Assembly (NCBI RefSeq): GCF_011046535.1 | Contig: NZ_CP049257.1 | Coordinates: forward strand, 1 to 64,000 | Reading direction: 5' to 3' | Origin: Nocardioides anomalus | GTDB taxonomy: Bacteria; Actinomycetota; Actinomycetes; Propionibacteriales; Nocardioidaceae | DNA length: 64,000 bases | In this document: positions 34,168 through 43,930 of the stretch, piece by piece | Layout: each line of letters opens with the position of its first letter | Position numbering within the stretch: the stretch's first letter is position 1 | The notes under the pieces: model-generated | What the model was told of the DNA's origin: nothing | What the model saw: only the letters and a program-made list of their open reading frames with translations | The model's database searches: none | Translations under genes and position numbers: made by a program

Positions 34168-34995
34168 ATGGCGAACTTCAAGGCGATCTACACCAAGCCG
34201 GCCAGCGCCCTCGACGACCTCGGGGGCCAGCTGAGCTTCTACATCCGCGCGCTGGCGTGGACCCCGCGCACGATCACCCGCTACAAGAAGGAGATCCTGC
34301 GCATCCTGGCCGAGACCACCCTCGGCTCGGGCGCCCTCGCGGTCATCGGCGGCACCGTCGGCGTCATCCTCGCGATGTGCTTCTTCACCGGCACCGAGGT
34401 CGGCCTGCAGGGCTACGCCGCGCTCAACCAGATCGGCACCGCGGCGTTCTCCGGCTTCGTCTCGGCCTACTTCAACACCCGGGAGATCGCGCCGCTGGTC
34501 GCCTCGATCGCCCTGGCCGCCACCGTCGGCTGCGGCTTCACCGCCCAGCTCGGCGCGATGCGGATCTCCGAGGAGGTCGACGCCCTCGAGGTGATGGCCA
34601 TCCCCTCGCTGCCGTTCCTGGTCACCACGCGCATCATCGGCGGGCTCATCGCGATCATCCCGCTGTACGTCATCGGGCTGCTCTCGTCGTTCTTCGCGAC
34701 CCGGCTGGTCGTGACCTCGTTCTTCGGCCAGAGCACCGGCACCTACGACCACTACTTCCACCAGTTCCTGCCGCCCGGCGACGTGATGTGGTCCTTCGGC
34801 AAGGTCCTGGTCTTCGCGGTCGTCGTGATCCTCATCCACTGCTACTACGGCTACAACGCCAGCGGTGGCCCGGCCGGCGTGGGCGTGGCCGTCGGTCGCG
34901 CCGTGCGCACCAGCATCGTGGCCATCAACGTGCTCGACCTGCTCATGTCGATGGCGATCTGGGGCGCCAGCACCACGGTGAGGCTGGCCGGATGA
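34168..34995 (+). CDS. ABC permease, YrbE/MlaE family (Mce permease B)
   Basis: A 275-residue second permease: GGTVGVILAMCFFTGTEVGLQGYAAL near residue 62, then the conserved FTAQLGAMRISEEVDALEVMAIPSLPF loop, and C-terminal helices ending GASTTVRLAG. ATG at 34168; overlaps mceA start (ATGA). Confidence 0.93.
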   Translation: MANFKAIYTKPASALDDLGGQLSFYIRALAWTPRTITRYKKEILRILAETTLGSGALAVIGGTVGVILAMCFFTGTEVGLQGYAALNQIGTAAFSGFVSAYFNTREIAPLVASIALAATVGCGFTAQLGAMRISEEVDALEVMAIPSLPFLVTTRIIGGLIAIIPLYVIGLLSSFFATRLVVTSFFGQSTGTYDHYFHQFLPPGDVMWSFGKVLVFAVVVILIHCYYGYNASGGPAGVGVAVGRAVRTSIVAINVLDLLMSMAIWGASTTVRLAG

Positions 34996-36320
34996 GCTTC
35001 GTCCTGCGCCAGCGCAAGGCCCTCGGCGTCATCTTCATGGCGATGGTGGTCGCGGCCGTCTACCTCACCTACGCGACGTTCACCAAGAAGTTCGCCGACT
35101 ACGACGAGGTCACCGTCGAGACCTCGACGATCGGCCTGCAGCTCCCCTCCCGTGCGGACGTCAAGATCCGCGGCGTCCTGGTCGGCGAGGTGCTCGCCAC
35201 CAGCGCCACCGCCGATGGCGCCAAGATCACCCTGGGCCTCTACCCCGACCAGGTGAAGACGATCCCGAGCAACGTCACCGCCTCGATCGTGCCCAAGACG
35301 CTCTTCGGCGAGAAGTACGTCTCCCTCATCGTCCCCGACCAGCCGGCGGACTCCTCGATCCAGGCCGGGGAGACGATCAAGCGCACCCAGGTCGCCACCG
35401 AGGTCGAGAAGGTGCTCTCCGACCTCTACCCGCTGCTGCGCACGGTCGAGCCGGGCGAGCTCAACATGACGCTCAACGCCCTGGCCACCGCGCTCGAGGG
35501 CCGCGGTGACCAGATCGGGGAGAACCTCGAGACCGTCAACAGCTACCTCACCCGGCTCAACCCGCAGATCCCGGCGCTGGTCGAGGACCTCAAGCTGACC
35601 GCGCAGGTCTCCGACACCTACGCCGACGTGCTGCCCCAGATCGGCGACATCCTGCACAACACCGTCACCACGACGACCACCCTCGAGGACCGCGAGGCCA
35701 AGCTCAACGCGCTGCTCAACGACGTGACGGCGTTCTCCGGGACCGCCCAGACCTTCCTCGAGGACAACGGCGACAACATCATCCGGCTCGGCGACGTCAG
35801 CCAGGCCCAGCTCGAGGTGCTCGCGCGCTACTCCACCGAGTTCCCGTGCCTGCTCGGCGGCGTGGTGAACGCCGGCAAGCGGCAGGCCGAGGCCTTCCGC
35901 GGCTTCACGCTGCACATCGTGCTGGAGACGCTGCCCAACCAGCCGCGCGCCTACAACGCCGACGACACCCCGGTGCTCGGCGACGACCGCGGCCCGACGT
36001 GCCTGCACCTGCCCAACCCCCCGTGGAACCAGGACAACCCCGTGCGCCGCCAGCCCGACTTCGTCGACGGCGTGGACTCGCCGCTCGGCAAGGGCACCCA
36101 GCGGGTCGGGGCGTCGTACGACGGGAGTGCGGGCCAGCTCGGCGGCTTCGGGGTCGGTGGCTACGCCGGCTCGCCGCAGGAGTCCGACCTGATCAAGCAG
36201 CTGCTGGCGCCGGGCCTGGGCACCTCGGCCGCCGCCGTCCCGGACCTCGGGGGGCTGCTGCTCGGCCCGATGGTCCGCGGCGCCACCGTCTCGTTCGGTG
36301 AGCCGGGGGGTGGGCAGTGA
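34992..36320 (+). CDS. MCE-family protein A (MceA-type)
   Basis: A 442-residue MCE protein: one N-terminal membrane helix (residues 10-27), the MCE/MlaD domain (EVTVETSTIGLQLPSRADVKIRGVLVGEVL, LFGEKYVSLI) and a long helical C-part with CLLGGVV and CLHLPNPP, containing two cysteines. Mce subunits A-F build the periplasmic lipid tunnel. Starts at 34992 overlapping the permease stop. Confidence 0.93.
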   Translation: MSFVLRQRKALGVIFMAMVVAAVYLTYATFTKKFADYDEVTVETSTIGLQLPSRADVKIRGVLVGEVLATSATADGAKITLGLYPDQVKTIPSNVTASIVPKTLFGEKYVSLIVPDQPADSSIQAGETIKRTQVATEVEKVLSDLYPLLRTVEPGELNMTLNALATALEGRGDQIGENLETVNSYLTRLNPQIPALVEDLKLTAQVSDTYADVLPQIGDILHNTVTTTTTLEDREAKLNALLNDVTAFSGTAQTFLEDNGDNIIRLGDVSQAQLEVLARYSTEFPCLLGGVVNAGKRQAEAFRGFTLHIVLETLPNQPRAYNADDTPVLGDDRGPTCLHLPNPPWNQDNPVRRQPDFVDGVDSPLGKGTQRVGASYDGSAGQLGGFGVGGYAGSPQESDLIKQLLAPGLGTSAAAVPDLGGLLLGPMVRGATVSFGEPGGGQ

Positions 36321-37348
36321 AGCTGCTGGACAAGAAGACGACGCTCGACCTGACCAAGCTGCTCATCTTCATCGTCGTCACCACGCTCTCGACCGCCGTC
36401 CTGGTCATCACCATCGGCAACCTGTCCTTCTCGGGCACCCAGAAGTACAAGGCGGTCTTCGCCGACGCCACCGGCCTGGTCAAGGGCGACGACATCCGGG
36501 TCGCGGGCGTCAAGGTCGGCACCGTCAAGGACGTCGCCATCACCGACCGCACGCGGGCCCTGGTGACCTTCTCCGTCGACGACGGCACCCAGGTCACCGG
36601 CGCCACGCACGCGACGATCAAGTACCGCAACCTGGTCGGCCAGCGCTACGTCGCGCTGACCCAGGAGGTCGGCTCCGCGAAGAAGCTCGACGACGGCGCG
36701 ACCATCCCGATCGCGCGCACGGCGCCGGCCCTCGACCTCACCGTGCTGTTCAACGGCTTCAAGCCGCTCTTCGAGGCGCTCAGCCCGGCCGACATCAACC
36801 AGCTGTCCTACGAGATCGTCCAGGTCTTCCAGGGCGAGGGCGGCACGCTGGAGAGCCTGCTCGGCCACACGGCGTCGGTCACGAGCACCCTGGCCGACCG
36901 TGACCAGGTGATCAGCGCGCTCATCGACAACCTCAACGAGGTGCTCGACCACGTCGCCGACCGCGACCAGCAGCTCAACCAGCTGATCACGACGTTCAAG
37001 ACCTTCGTCTCCGGCCTCAACAGCGACCGCGACGCCATCCTCGGCTCGCTCGACCAGATCTCCGACCTCTCGGTGCAGACCGCCGGGCTGGTCAAGGGGA
37101 TCCGCTCCCCGCTGGTCGACGACATCGCCAACCTGCGCCAGCTGACCGCCAACATCCAGCGCAACCGGGGCGAGCTCGACCGGGCGCTGCAGGTCATGCC
37201 CATCAAGCTGGAGAAGGTGGGCCGCACCGCGATCTACGGCTCCTGGTTCAACTTCTACCTGTGCTCGTTCCAGGGCACGGTCAAGCTGCCCGGGGTCACG
37301 GTCCCGGTGAAGTACAACACCGGCTCGGACAGGTGTGATCTCGGATGA
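36317..37348 (+). CDS. MCE-family protein B
   Basis: A 343-residue MCE protein: N-terminal helix LLIFIVVTTLSTAVLVITIG, MCE domain with YKAVFADATGLVKGDDIRVAGVKVG and RNLVGQRYVALTQ, then helical part. GTG at 36317 overlaps mceA. Confidence 0.93.
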   Translation: MKLLDKKTTLDLTKLLIFIVVTTLSTAVLVITIGNLSFSGTQKYKAVFADATGLVKGDDIRVAGVKVGTVKDVAITDRTRALVTFSVDDGTQVTGATHATIKYRNLVGQRYVALTQEVGSAKKLDDGATIPIARTAPALDLTVLFNGFKPLFEALSPADINQLSYEIVQVFQGEGGTLESLLGHTASVTSTLADRDQVISALIDNLNEVLDHVADRDQQLNQLITTFKTFVSGLNSDRDAILGSLDQISDLSVQTAGLVKGIRSPLVDDIANLRQLTANIQRNRGELDRALQVMPIKLEKVGRTAIYGSWFNFYLCSFQGTVKLPGVTVPVKYNTGSDRCDLG

Positions 37349-38325
37349 AGCCCTTCCGCGAGCGCAACCCCGTGATCATCGGGGCGATCAGCCTCGCCGT
37401 CATCGCGGCCTTCATCCTGGCCGCCTTCCGCGCGCAGGACCTGCCGCTCATCGGCGGCGGCGACACCTACACCGCGGCGTTCACCGAGGCCGGCGGGCTC
37501 AAGGCCGACGACCCGGTGCGCATCGCCGGCGTCCGAGTGGGCAAGGTCGAGAAGATCGAGCTCGAGGACGGCCACGTGAAGGTCACCTTCCGGGTCAAGA
37601 CCGACTCCGAGTTCGGTACCGAGACCGGCGCCGCCATCCGGGTCAACACCCTGCTCGGCGCGATGTACCTCGCCCTCGAGCCCAAGGGCTCCGGCCAGCT
37701 CCAGGCCGGCAAGGAGATCCCGGTCGAGCGCACCAGCTCGCCGTACGACGTGGTGCAGGCGTTCTCCGGCCTGGCCGACACCGCCGACGAGATCGACACC
37801 GACCAGCTCGCGACGTCGCTGACCACGCTGGCCGACCTGACCCGCAACACGCCCGAGGAGTTCCAGGCGGCGCTGTCCGGGGTCTCGCGGCTCTCGCAGA
37901 ACATCGCCGAGAAGAACGAGCGGATCACCACGCTGCTGACCAACCTGCAGCGGGTCTCCACCGTCCTCAACGACCGCGACCAGGACATCGTCGACCTGAT
38001 GCGGCAGTCCGACACGCTGTTCCAGGCCCTGGTCGCCCGGCGCGAGTCGGTGCACAACCTGCTGGTCTCCACCTCGACGCTGTCGGAGGAGCTGACCAAG
38101 CTGGTCCGGCAGAGCCGCGACGACCTCAAGCCGGCCCTGACCCAGCTCGACGACGTGGTCGGCATCCTCAACAAGAACGAGGACAACATCGACAACGGGC
38201 TGCGGCTGATGGCGCCGTTCTACCGCGTCTTCACCAACACCCTGGGCAGCGGCCCGTGGTTCGACACCTACATCCAGAACCTGCCGCCGGCTCCCGACCT
38301 GCTGAACGGAGGTGGGCTCGGGTGA
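37345..38325 (+). CDS. MCE-family protein C
   Basis: A 326-residue MCE protein: helix IIGAISLAVIAAFILAAF, MCE domain YTAAFTEAGGLKADDPVRIAGVRVG, NTLLGAMYLALEPKG, then a helical C-part. ATG at 37345 overlaps mceB by 4 bp. Confidence 0.93.
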   Translation: MKPFRERNPVIIGAISLAVIAAFILAAFRAQDLPLIGGGDTYTAAFTEAGGLKADDPVRIAGVRVGKVEKIELEDGHVKVTFRVKTDSEFGTETGAAIRVNTLLGAMYLALEPKGSGQLQAGKEIPVERTSSPYDVVQAFSGLADTADEIDTDQLATSLTTLADLTRNTPEEFQAALSGVSRLSQNIAEKNERITTLLTNLQRVSTVLNDRDQDIVDLMRQSDTLFQALVARRESVHNLLVSTSTLSEELTKLVRQSRDDLKPALTQLDDVVGILNKNEDNIDNGLRLMAPFYRVFTNTLGSGPWFDTYIQNLPPAPDLLNGGGLG

Positions 38326-39494
38326 GCATCCTCAAGAGGGCCCTCGTCCCGCTGGTGCTGGTCGCGCTGGTCGTGGCGTTCGCCATCACCATGTTCTTCG
38401 GTGGCGACCACACCAAGACCCTCACCGCGCACTTCCCGCGCACCATCTCGATCTACGAGGGCAGCGAGGTCAAGGTCCTCGGCGTGGCCGTGGGCCAGGT
38501 CGACACCGTCACCCCGTCGGGCACCGACGTCGTCGTCACGATGAGCTACGACGCCGACGTGGACGTGCCCGCCGACGCCAAGGCCGTCATCGTGGCGCCC
38601 TCGATCGTCGGCGACCGCTACGTCCAGCTGACCCCGGTCTACAAGAGCGGACCCAGGCTCAAGGACGGCGCCACCCTGGAGGGCCAGGACACCGGCGTGC
38701 CGCTGGAGCTCGACCAGATCTACAGCAGCCTGGACCGGCTGAACGTCGCGCTCGGCCCGGAGGGCGCCAACAAGAACGGCGCGCTGGCCGACCTGCTCGA
38801 CGTGACCGCCCAGAACTTCGGCGGTCAGGGCGCGGCGCTGCACCAGACCATCCAGGACTTCAGCAGCCTGAGCCAGACCCTGGACGACAACAAGGAGGAG
38901 CTCTTCGGCTCCGCCCGCGAGCTCGAGGGGTTCATCAACACCCTGGCCACCAACGACAAGACGGTGCGCCAGTTCAACCAGTCGCTCTCCGACGTCTCCG
39001 ACCTGCTGTCGGGGGAGAAGGAGGAGCTGGCCGCGGCCCTGCACAACCTGTCGGTCGGGCTCGGCGAGGTGGCGACGTTCGTCAAGGACAACCGCCAGAT
39101 CCTGGGGCAGAACATCGAGCACATCAACCGGGTGGCCAAGGTGCTGGTCAAGCAGCGCGACGCCCTCGACGAGACCCTCACCGACGCCCCGGTCGCGCTG
39201 AACAACCTGGCCCTGACCTACAACCCGCAGGCCGGCACGCTCGACACCAACGCCAACCTCGGCGAGCTGGTCAACCAGGTGACCGGGAACCCCGCCGAGT
39301 TCGTGTGCGCGATCCTCAGCCAGGCCGACAAGTCCGGTCAGCTGTGCAACGTCACCAACACGCTGCTCAAGCGCGCGGCGCCGTTCGGGGAGGCCGGCTC
39401 GCCGCTCGGCACCGGCACGTCGTACGGCCAGCACTTCGACCTCAGCCTGGGCGGCCTGGTCCAGGTGACCGACGACGAGGGGAGCCGGCAGTGA
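38322..39494 (+). CDS. MCE-family protein D
   Basis: A 390-residue MCE protein: helix ALVPLVLVALVVAFAITMFF, MCE domain LTAHFPRTISIYEGSEVKVLGVAVG and PSIVGDRYVQLTPVY, long coiled helical part, C-terminal cysteine pair (FVCAILSQADKSGQLC). GTG at 38322 overlaps mceC. Confidence 0.93.
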   Translation: MSILKRALVPLVLVALVVAFAITMFFGGDHTKTLTAHFPRTISIYEGSEVKVLGVAVGQVDTVTPSGTDVVVTMSYDADVDVPADAKAVIVAPSIVGDRYVQLTPVYKSGPRLKDGATLEGQDTGVPLELDQIYSSLDRLNVALGPEGANKNGALADLLDVTAQNFGGQGAALHQTIQDFSSLSQTLDDNKEELFGSARELEGFINTLATNDKTVRQFNQSLSDVSDLLSGEKEELAAALHNLSVGLGEVATFVKDNRQILGQNIEHINRVAKVLVKQRDALDETLTDAPVALNNLALTYNPQAGTLDTNANLGELVNQVTGNPAEFVCAILSQADKSGQLCNVTNTLLKRAAPFGEAGSPLGTGTSYGQHFDLSLGGLVQVTDDEGSRQ

Positions 39495-41041
39495 AGCGGA
39501 TGCGGCGCGCCGCCACGGCCCTGCTCGGCGTCCTCGTCGGCAGCGTGGCCCTCTCCGGCTGCGACTTCGACGTCTACTCCCTGCCGCTGCCCGGCGGCAC
39601 CGACGTCGGCGACCACCCCATCGAGGTGACGGTGCAGTTCCAGGACGTCCTGGACCTGGTGCCGAAGTCGACGGTCAAGGTCAACGACGTCAGCGTCGGG
39701 CAGGTGAAGTCGATCGACCTCGAGGGCTACCACGCCAACGTCGAGATCGAGCTGCGCGACGACACCAAGCTGCCCGAGAACACCGTGGCCGAGATCCGCC
39801 AGACCAGCCTCCTGGGTGAGAAGTTCGTGTCCCTGGCCGCGCCCGAGAGCGGCGCCGAGGGCTCGCTGGAGACCGGCGACGTGATCCCGCTGGAGCGGAC
39901 CGGGCGCAACCCGGAGGTCGAGGAGGTGCTGGGCGCGCTCAGCCTCATCCTCAACGGCGGCGGCGTGGCCCAGCTCAAGACCATCACCCAGGAGCTCAAC
40001 AAGGCGCTGAGCGGTCGTGAGGGCGACGTCCGGTCGGTGCTCGACCAGGTCAACACCTTCACCTCCACCCTGGACACCAACAAGGTCCAGATCGTCGACG
40101 CGCTCGAGGCCCTCAACCGGCTCTCGATCTCCGCGCGCCAGCAGGAGGACAACATCGACGAGGCGCTGGAGCAGCTGCCCAGCGCCCTGACCAGCATCGA
40201 CGGCCAGCGCCAGGACCTGGTCAAGATGCTCCAGGCCCTCGACGACCTCTCCGGGGTGGGGGTCCAGGTGATCTCGGCCTCCAAGGACGCCACCATCAAC
40301 TCGCTGCGCCAGCTCCAGCCGGTGCTCAACCAGCTCGCGGCCTCCGGCGACGACCTGGTCAACGCGGTCAACGTCTTCTACGCCTACCCCTTCGTCGACG
40401 AGGTGGTCGGCCGCGACCCGCAGGTGGCCCGCAACCTGCACATGGGCGACTACACCAACCTCTCGATCGAGCTCCAGCTCGACCTCACCAAGGGCCTGCC
40501 GACGGTGCCCGGCATCCCCACCGAGCTGGTGTGCACGCCGCTCTCGCAGATCCCCGACCTCGGACCGCTGCCGCCGCTCGACCAGCTGTGCGCCGACACG
40601 ATCGCGGCGATCAACAAGTGCACCCAGAGCCCGAGCCTGAAGAACTGCAAGGACCTGCCGGACTTCCTCATCAAGCAGGTCTGCCAGGCGCTCCCGGTGC
40701 CGATCCCGCTGCTGTGCAACGGCCTCGGCCTCAACCTCGGTGGTGGCGGCGGGGGCAGCGGTGTCCCGCTGCCGTCCCTGCCGACCCTGCCGTTGCCGAG
40801 CGTGTCCGGGCTGCCCGACCTCGGCGGTGTCGTCGGCGGCGTCCTGGGCGGGCTCGGGCGAGCCGGCACCGGCTGGAACGACGCCACGCACGGTGGCCCG
40901 ACCATGGCCCAGCTCCAGCAGGTCTACGACCCGGCCCTGGTCAACCTGCTCATCCCGCCCTCCGTCGTACCCACCCAGCAGCCTGCGGCCGAGCCCGCGG
41001 CTGACGGCTCGACCCAGGCGAAGGCAGGTGCGTCGCGGTGA
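39491..41041 (+). CDS. MCE-family lipoprotein E (LprK-type)
   Basis: A 516-residue MCE lipoprotein. Signal peptide with lipobox VALSGC (cysteine near residue 24), MCE domain VTVQFQDVLDLVPKSTVKVNDVSVG and TSLLGEKFVSLA, helical coiled part, a cysteine-containing segment (residues about 340-415) and a Gly/Pro/Leu-rich C-tail. As in mycobacteria, the E subunit is the lipid-anchored member. GTG at 39491. Confidence 0.93.
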   Translation: MKRMRRAATALLGVLVGSVALSGCDFDVYSLPLPGGTDVGDHPIEVTVQFQDVLDLVPKSTVKVNDVSVGQVKSIDLEGYHANVEIELRDDTKLPENTVAEIRQTSLLGEKFVSLAAPESGAEGSLETGDVIPLERTGRNPEVEEVLGALSLILNGGGVAQLKTITQELNKALSGREGDVRSVLDQVNTFTSTLDTNKVQIVDALEALNRLSISARQQEDNIDEALEQLPSALTSIDGQRQDLVKMLQALDDLSGVGVQVISASKDATINSLRQLQPVLNQLAASGDDLVNAVNVFYAYPFVDEVVGRDPQVARNLHMGDYTNLSIELQLDLTKGLPTVPGIPTELVCTPLSQIPDLGPLPPLDQLCADTIAAINKCTQSPSLKNCKDLPDFLIKQVCQALPVPIPLLCNGLGLNLGGGGGGSGVPLPSLPTLPLPSVSGLPDLGGVVGGVLGGLGRAGTGWNDATHGGPTMAQLQQVYDPALVNLLIPPSVVPTQQPAAEPAADGSTQAKAGASR

Positions 41042-42339
41042 TCACCACCCGCACCAAGGTGCAGCTGCTGGTCTTCGTGGCCATCACCCTGCTCGGCGTC
41101 ACGTTCGTCGGCGCGCGCTACGCCCAGCTGGACCGGCTGTTCTACGACGACAGCTACACCGTGACCGCGCACTTCCCCGACTCCGGCGGCATCTTCGCCG
41201 GCGGTGAGGTCACCTACCGCGGTGTCGGCGTGGGCCAGGTCTCGAAGATGGAGCTGACCGACCAGGGCGTCGACGTGGTCCTCGACATCGAGAAGTCCTA
41301 CGACGAGATCCCGGCCGACGCGCTCGCCGTGGTCGGCAACCGCTCGGCCGTCGGCGAGCAGTACGTCGAGCTGCAGCCGCAGCGCGACGACGGGCCCTAC
41401 CTCCACGACGGCTCGGTCATCAAGCAGGACGACACCCGCATCCCCATCGCGACCGACACCCTGCTCACCCACCTGTCCGAGACCGTGGAGTCGGTCGACA
41501 AGACCTCGCTCAAGACCACCGTCGACGAGCTCGGCGCGGCCTTCGGCGGCACCGGTGAGGACCTGCAGCGGATCATCGACAGCGGCAACTCCTTCATCAA
41601 CACCGCCAACGACAACTTCGACCTCACCACCGCGCTGATCAAGGACAGCAACACCGTCCTCAACGGTCAGATCGCCTCGGACTCCGCGATCCGCAACTTC
41701 TCCTCCCAGCTCCAGGCCTTCAGCACCGTCCTGGCCGGCTCGGACAAGGACCTGCGCACCCTCATCGACACCGGCGGCGTGGCCGCGACCCAGCTGCGGA
41801 CCTTCCTGGAGCAGAACCAGGTCGAGCTCGGCGACCTCATCAACAACCTGGTCACGACCGGCGACATCGTCGTCAAGCACCTCGACGGCATCAAGCAGCT
41901 GCTGGTGATCTACCCCTACGTCGTCGAGGGCGGCTTCACCGTCGTCTCGAAGACCCCCGAGACCGGGCTGTACGACGCCCACTTCGGACTGATCCTCACC
42001 AACCAGCCGGTGTGCCACCAGGGCTACGAGAGCACCGACACCCGGATCCCGCAGGACGGCAGCAACCGGCCGATGAACGTCAACGCGCACTGCGCGGAGC
42101 CGGCCACCACGACCAACGCCCGCGGCGCCCAGAACATCGCCAAGCGCGCCCCGGCCTCCTACGACGCGCCCGTCGTGGCGTCGTACGACCCGGGGACCGG
42201 CAAGCTGACCTGGGGCAGCACGGACCCGGACGACGGTTCCTCGCTGGCCGCCACCGGTAGCGTGGCCCCGCCGTCGACGCTCGGAGAGGAGTCCTGGAAG
42301 TGGCTGTTCCTCCAGCCCCTGACGACCGGTCAGGAGTGA
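41038..42339 (+). CDS. MCE-family protein F
   Basis: A 433-residue MCE protein: N-terminal helix VQLLVFVAITLLGVTFVGARY, MCE domain VTAHFPDSGGIFAGGEVTYRGVGVG and SAVGEQYVELQPQ, then helical part with VIYPYVVEGGF and CHQGYEST. GTG at 41038. The last of six Mce subunits. Confidence 0.93.
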   Translation: MITTRTKVQLLVFVAITLLGVTFVGARYAQLDRLFYDDSYTVTAHFPDSGGIFAGGEVTYRGVGVGQVSKMELTDQGVDVVLDIEKSYDEIPADALAVVGNRSAVGEQYVELQPQRDDGPYLHDGSVIKQDDTRIPIATDTLLTHLSETVESVDKTSLKTTVDELGAAFGGTGEDLQRIIDSGNSFINTANDNFDLTTALIKDSNTVLNGQIASDSAIRNFSSQLQAFSTVLAGSDKDLRTLIDTGGVAATQLRTFLEQNQVELGDLINNLVTTGDIVVKHLDGIKQLLVIYPYVVEGGFTVVSKTPETGLYDAHFGLILTNQPVCHQGYESTDTRIPQDGSNRPMNVNAHCAEPATTTNARGAQNIAKRAPASYDAPVVASYDPGTGKLTWGSTDPDDGSSLAATGSVAPPSTLGEESWKWLFLQPLTTGQE

Positions 42340-43019
42340 CCCCGGAGAGCAGCCCCGACGGACCCGCCCGCACGCCGGCGCGCTCCCTGCGGCTCGCCCT
42401 GCTCGTCGGTCTGCTCGTGCTCCTGGTGGCCTCGGTGGCCGCCGTCGGCTACCTCGGCGCCACCCGGCCCGTGCCGGCGCTGGGTCTCGACGGCGACCAG
42501 GCGCAGGTCCAGGACGAGCGCGAGGCCGTGATGGCCCAGGCCGAGCAGTTCATGCTGCGCATCAACACCTACGGCCCCGACCTGCTCGAGGGCGACACGA
42601 TGCCCAAGTACCGCTCGCAGGTCGAGGAGGTCATCACCCCCAAGTTCGCCGCGGACTTCGAGAAGAACGCGCCCCTGGCCGAGGCCACCGTCAAGCAGGC
42701 CGGCGTCGGCCGCTCGGCGCAGGTCTACAGCACCGGCGTCTCGGCCATCGACTCCGACTCCGCGACCGCTCTGGTCGCCGGCTCCTTCACCCAGTCCTAC
42801 CCGGCCACCGACGGCTCGGACCAGCGCGTCGAGACCGAGCCCGCGCCGTTCCGGGTCCAGGTCAGCCTGCGCAAGATCAAGGGCACCTGGCTCGTCGACG
42901 ACTTCACCGCACTGACCGGCGACGCCGACCAGAGCGGGGGCACGACCGGCGCGCCGAGCGAGGTCCCGTCGGTGGTGCCCACCGACTCGTCGGCACCGAG
43001 CGGGGGCGCGACGCCGTGA
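42336..43019 (+). CDS. Mce-associated membrane protein
   Basis: A 227-residue protein with one N-terminal membrane helix (LRLALLVGLLVLLVASVAAVGYL) and an extracytoplasmic NTF2-like domain (MPKYRSQVEEVITPKFAADFEKN, VSLRKIKGTWLVDDFTAL), followed by a Ser/Gly/Thr tail. This is the Mas/Mam type that stabilises Mce complexes. GTG at 42336 overlaps mceF by 4 bp. Confidence 0.88.
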   Translation: MTPESSPDGPARTPARSLRLALLVGLLVLLVASVAAVGYLGATRPVPALGLDGDQAQVQDEREAVMAQAEQFMLRINTYGPDLLEGDTMPKYRSQVEEVITPKFAADFEKNAPLAEATVKQAGVGRSAQVYSTGVSAIDSDSATALVAGSFTQSYPATDGSDQRVETEPAPFRVQVSLRKIKGTWLVDDFTALTGDADQSGGTTGAPSEVPSVVPTDSSAPSGGATP

Positions 43020-43789
43020 CCCCGACCTGGTACGACCTGCTCGGCGTGGACCGCGACGCCACGGCTGCCGAGATCCGCACGGCCTGGCGCGACGCGATCG
43101 CCGACCTCGATCCCGGCGACCGGCGCTTCCGCTCGCTCAACGAGGCCGCCGAGGTCCTGCTCGACCCGCAGCGCCGGGCGGCGTACGACGCGACGCTCGA
43201 GCCCGAGCCCGAGCCGGCCACCGCGCCGGAGCCCGAGCCGGCCGACGAGGAGACGGCGCGCCCGCTGACCCACGACGAGCCCGGTGGGCGGCGCCCGACG
43301 TGGGTGGTCCCGGCCTGGCTGCTCGCGGCCCTGGCCGTCCTGCTCGCGCTGGTGCTGGGCTGCGCGGCGTACCTGCTCACCCAGCCCTCCGACGACGACA
43401 TCGCCGAGGCCTCCAGCCAGGCCCAGGGCGCGGCCGAGACCGCGGTGACCACGATCCTGGCCTACGACTACCGCCACCTCGACGACGACCAGCAGGCCGC
43501 GGGCGAGCTGATGACGGCCTCCTACCGGGCGAAGTACGACGAGCTGTTCACCGTCATCAAGCAGAACGCCGCCGAGGTCAAGCCCGTGGTGACGGTCCAG
43601 GTGGTCGCCTCCGGGATCGTGCGGTCCGGCGACGACCGGGTGCAGGTGCTGGTCTTCGTCAACCGGCCGACCACCAACGCCAAGACCACCGAGCCCGTCG
43701 TGTCCCGCGACCAGGTCGTCATGACGATGGTCAAGCAGGGCGACGCCTGGCTCGTGGACGGTCTGGACACCAGCCAGCTCGCGGGCTGA
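43016..43789 (+). CDS. Mce-associated membrane protein with degenerate J-domain
   Basis: A 257-residue fusion. Residues 1-65 resemble a DnaJ J-domain (WYDLLGVDRDATAAEIRTAW, RFRSLNEAAEVLLDPQRRAAYD), but the HPD motif needed to stimulate DnaK reads D32-P33-G34, so it is probably not a functional co-chaperone. A Pro/Glu linker, one membrane helix (VPAWLLAALAVLLALVLGCAAYLL) and an extracytoplasmic NTF2-like Mas domain (MTASYRAKYDELFTVIKQNAAEV, VTVQVVASGIV) follow. GTG at 43016 overlaps the previous gene. Confidence 0.86.
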   Translation: MTPTWYDLLGVDRDATAAEIRTAWRDAIADLDPGDRRFRSLNEAAEVLLDPQRRAAYDATLEPEPEPATAPEPEPADEETARPLTHDEPGGRRPTWVVPAWLLAALAVLLALVLGCAAYLLTQPSDDDIAEASSQAQGAAETAVTTILAYDYRHLDDDQQAAGELMTASYRAKYDELFTVIKQNAAEVKPVVTVQVVASGIVRSGDDRVQVLVFVNRPTTNAKTTEPVVSRDQVVMTMVKQGDAWLVDGLDTSQLAG

Positions 43790-43792
43790 CGC

Positions 43793-43812
43793 CCGGGTGC
43801 CGGCGCACCCGG
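43793..43812 (+). terminator. Terminator at the end of the mce operon
   Basis: Stem CCGGGTGC/GCACCCGG with a 4-nt loop, 3 bp after the last stop. Modest in length, so it may be leaky. Confidence 0.5.
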
Positions 43813-43901
43813 AGGGGTACCGGATCGGCGCTGGTGCTTGACCTCGGCCCGGACAGCGCTCATCATCGTGGGACGCTGTGCGGTGCAGCCGAGGCGAGGG
43901 C

Positions 43902-43930
43902 TTGTCGGCTGCCTTGCCATCGGCTATCGT
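43902..43930 (+). promoter_or_regulatory. Promoter of rpoBC
   Basis: TTGTCG (43902-43907), a 17-bp spacer and TATCGT (43925-43930). It gives a 5' leader of about 95 nt before the rpoB TTG. The 244-bp gap between the mce operon and rpoB holds no other gene. Confidence 0.6.
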
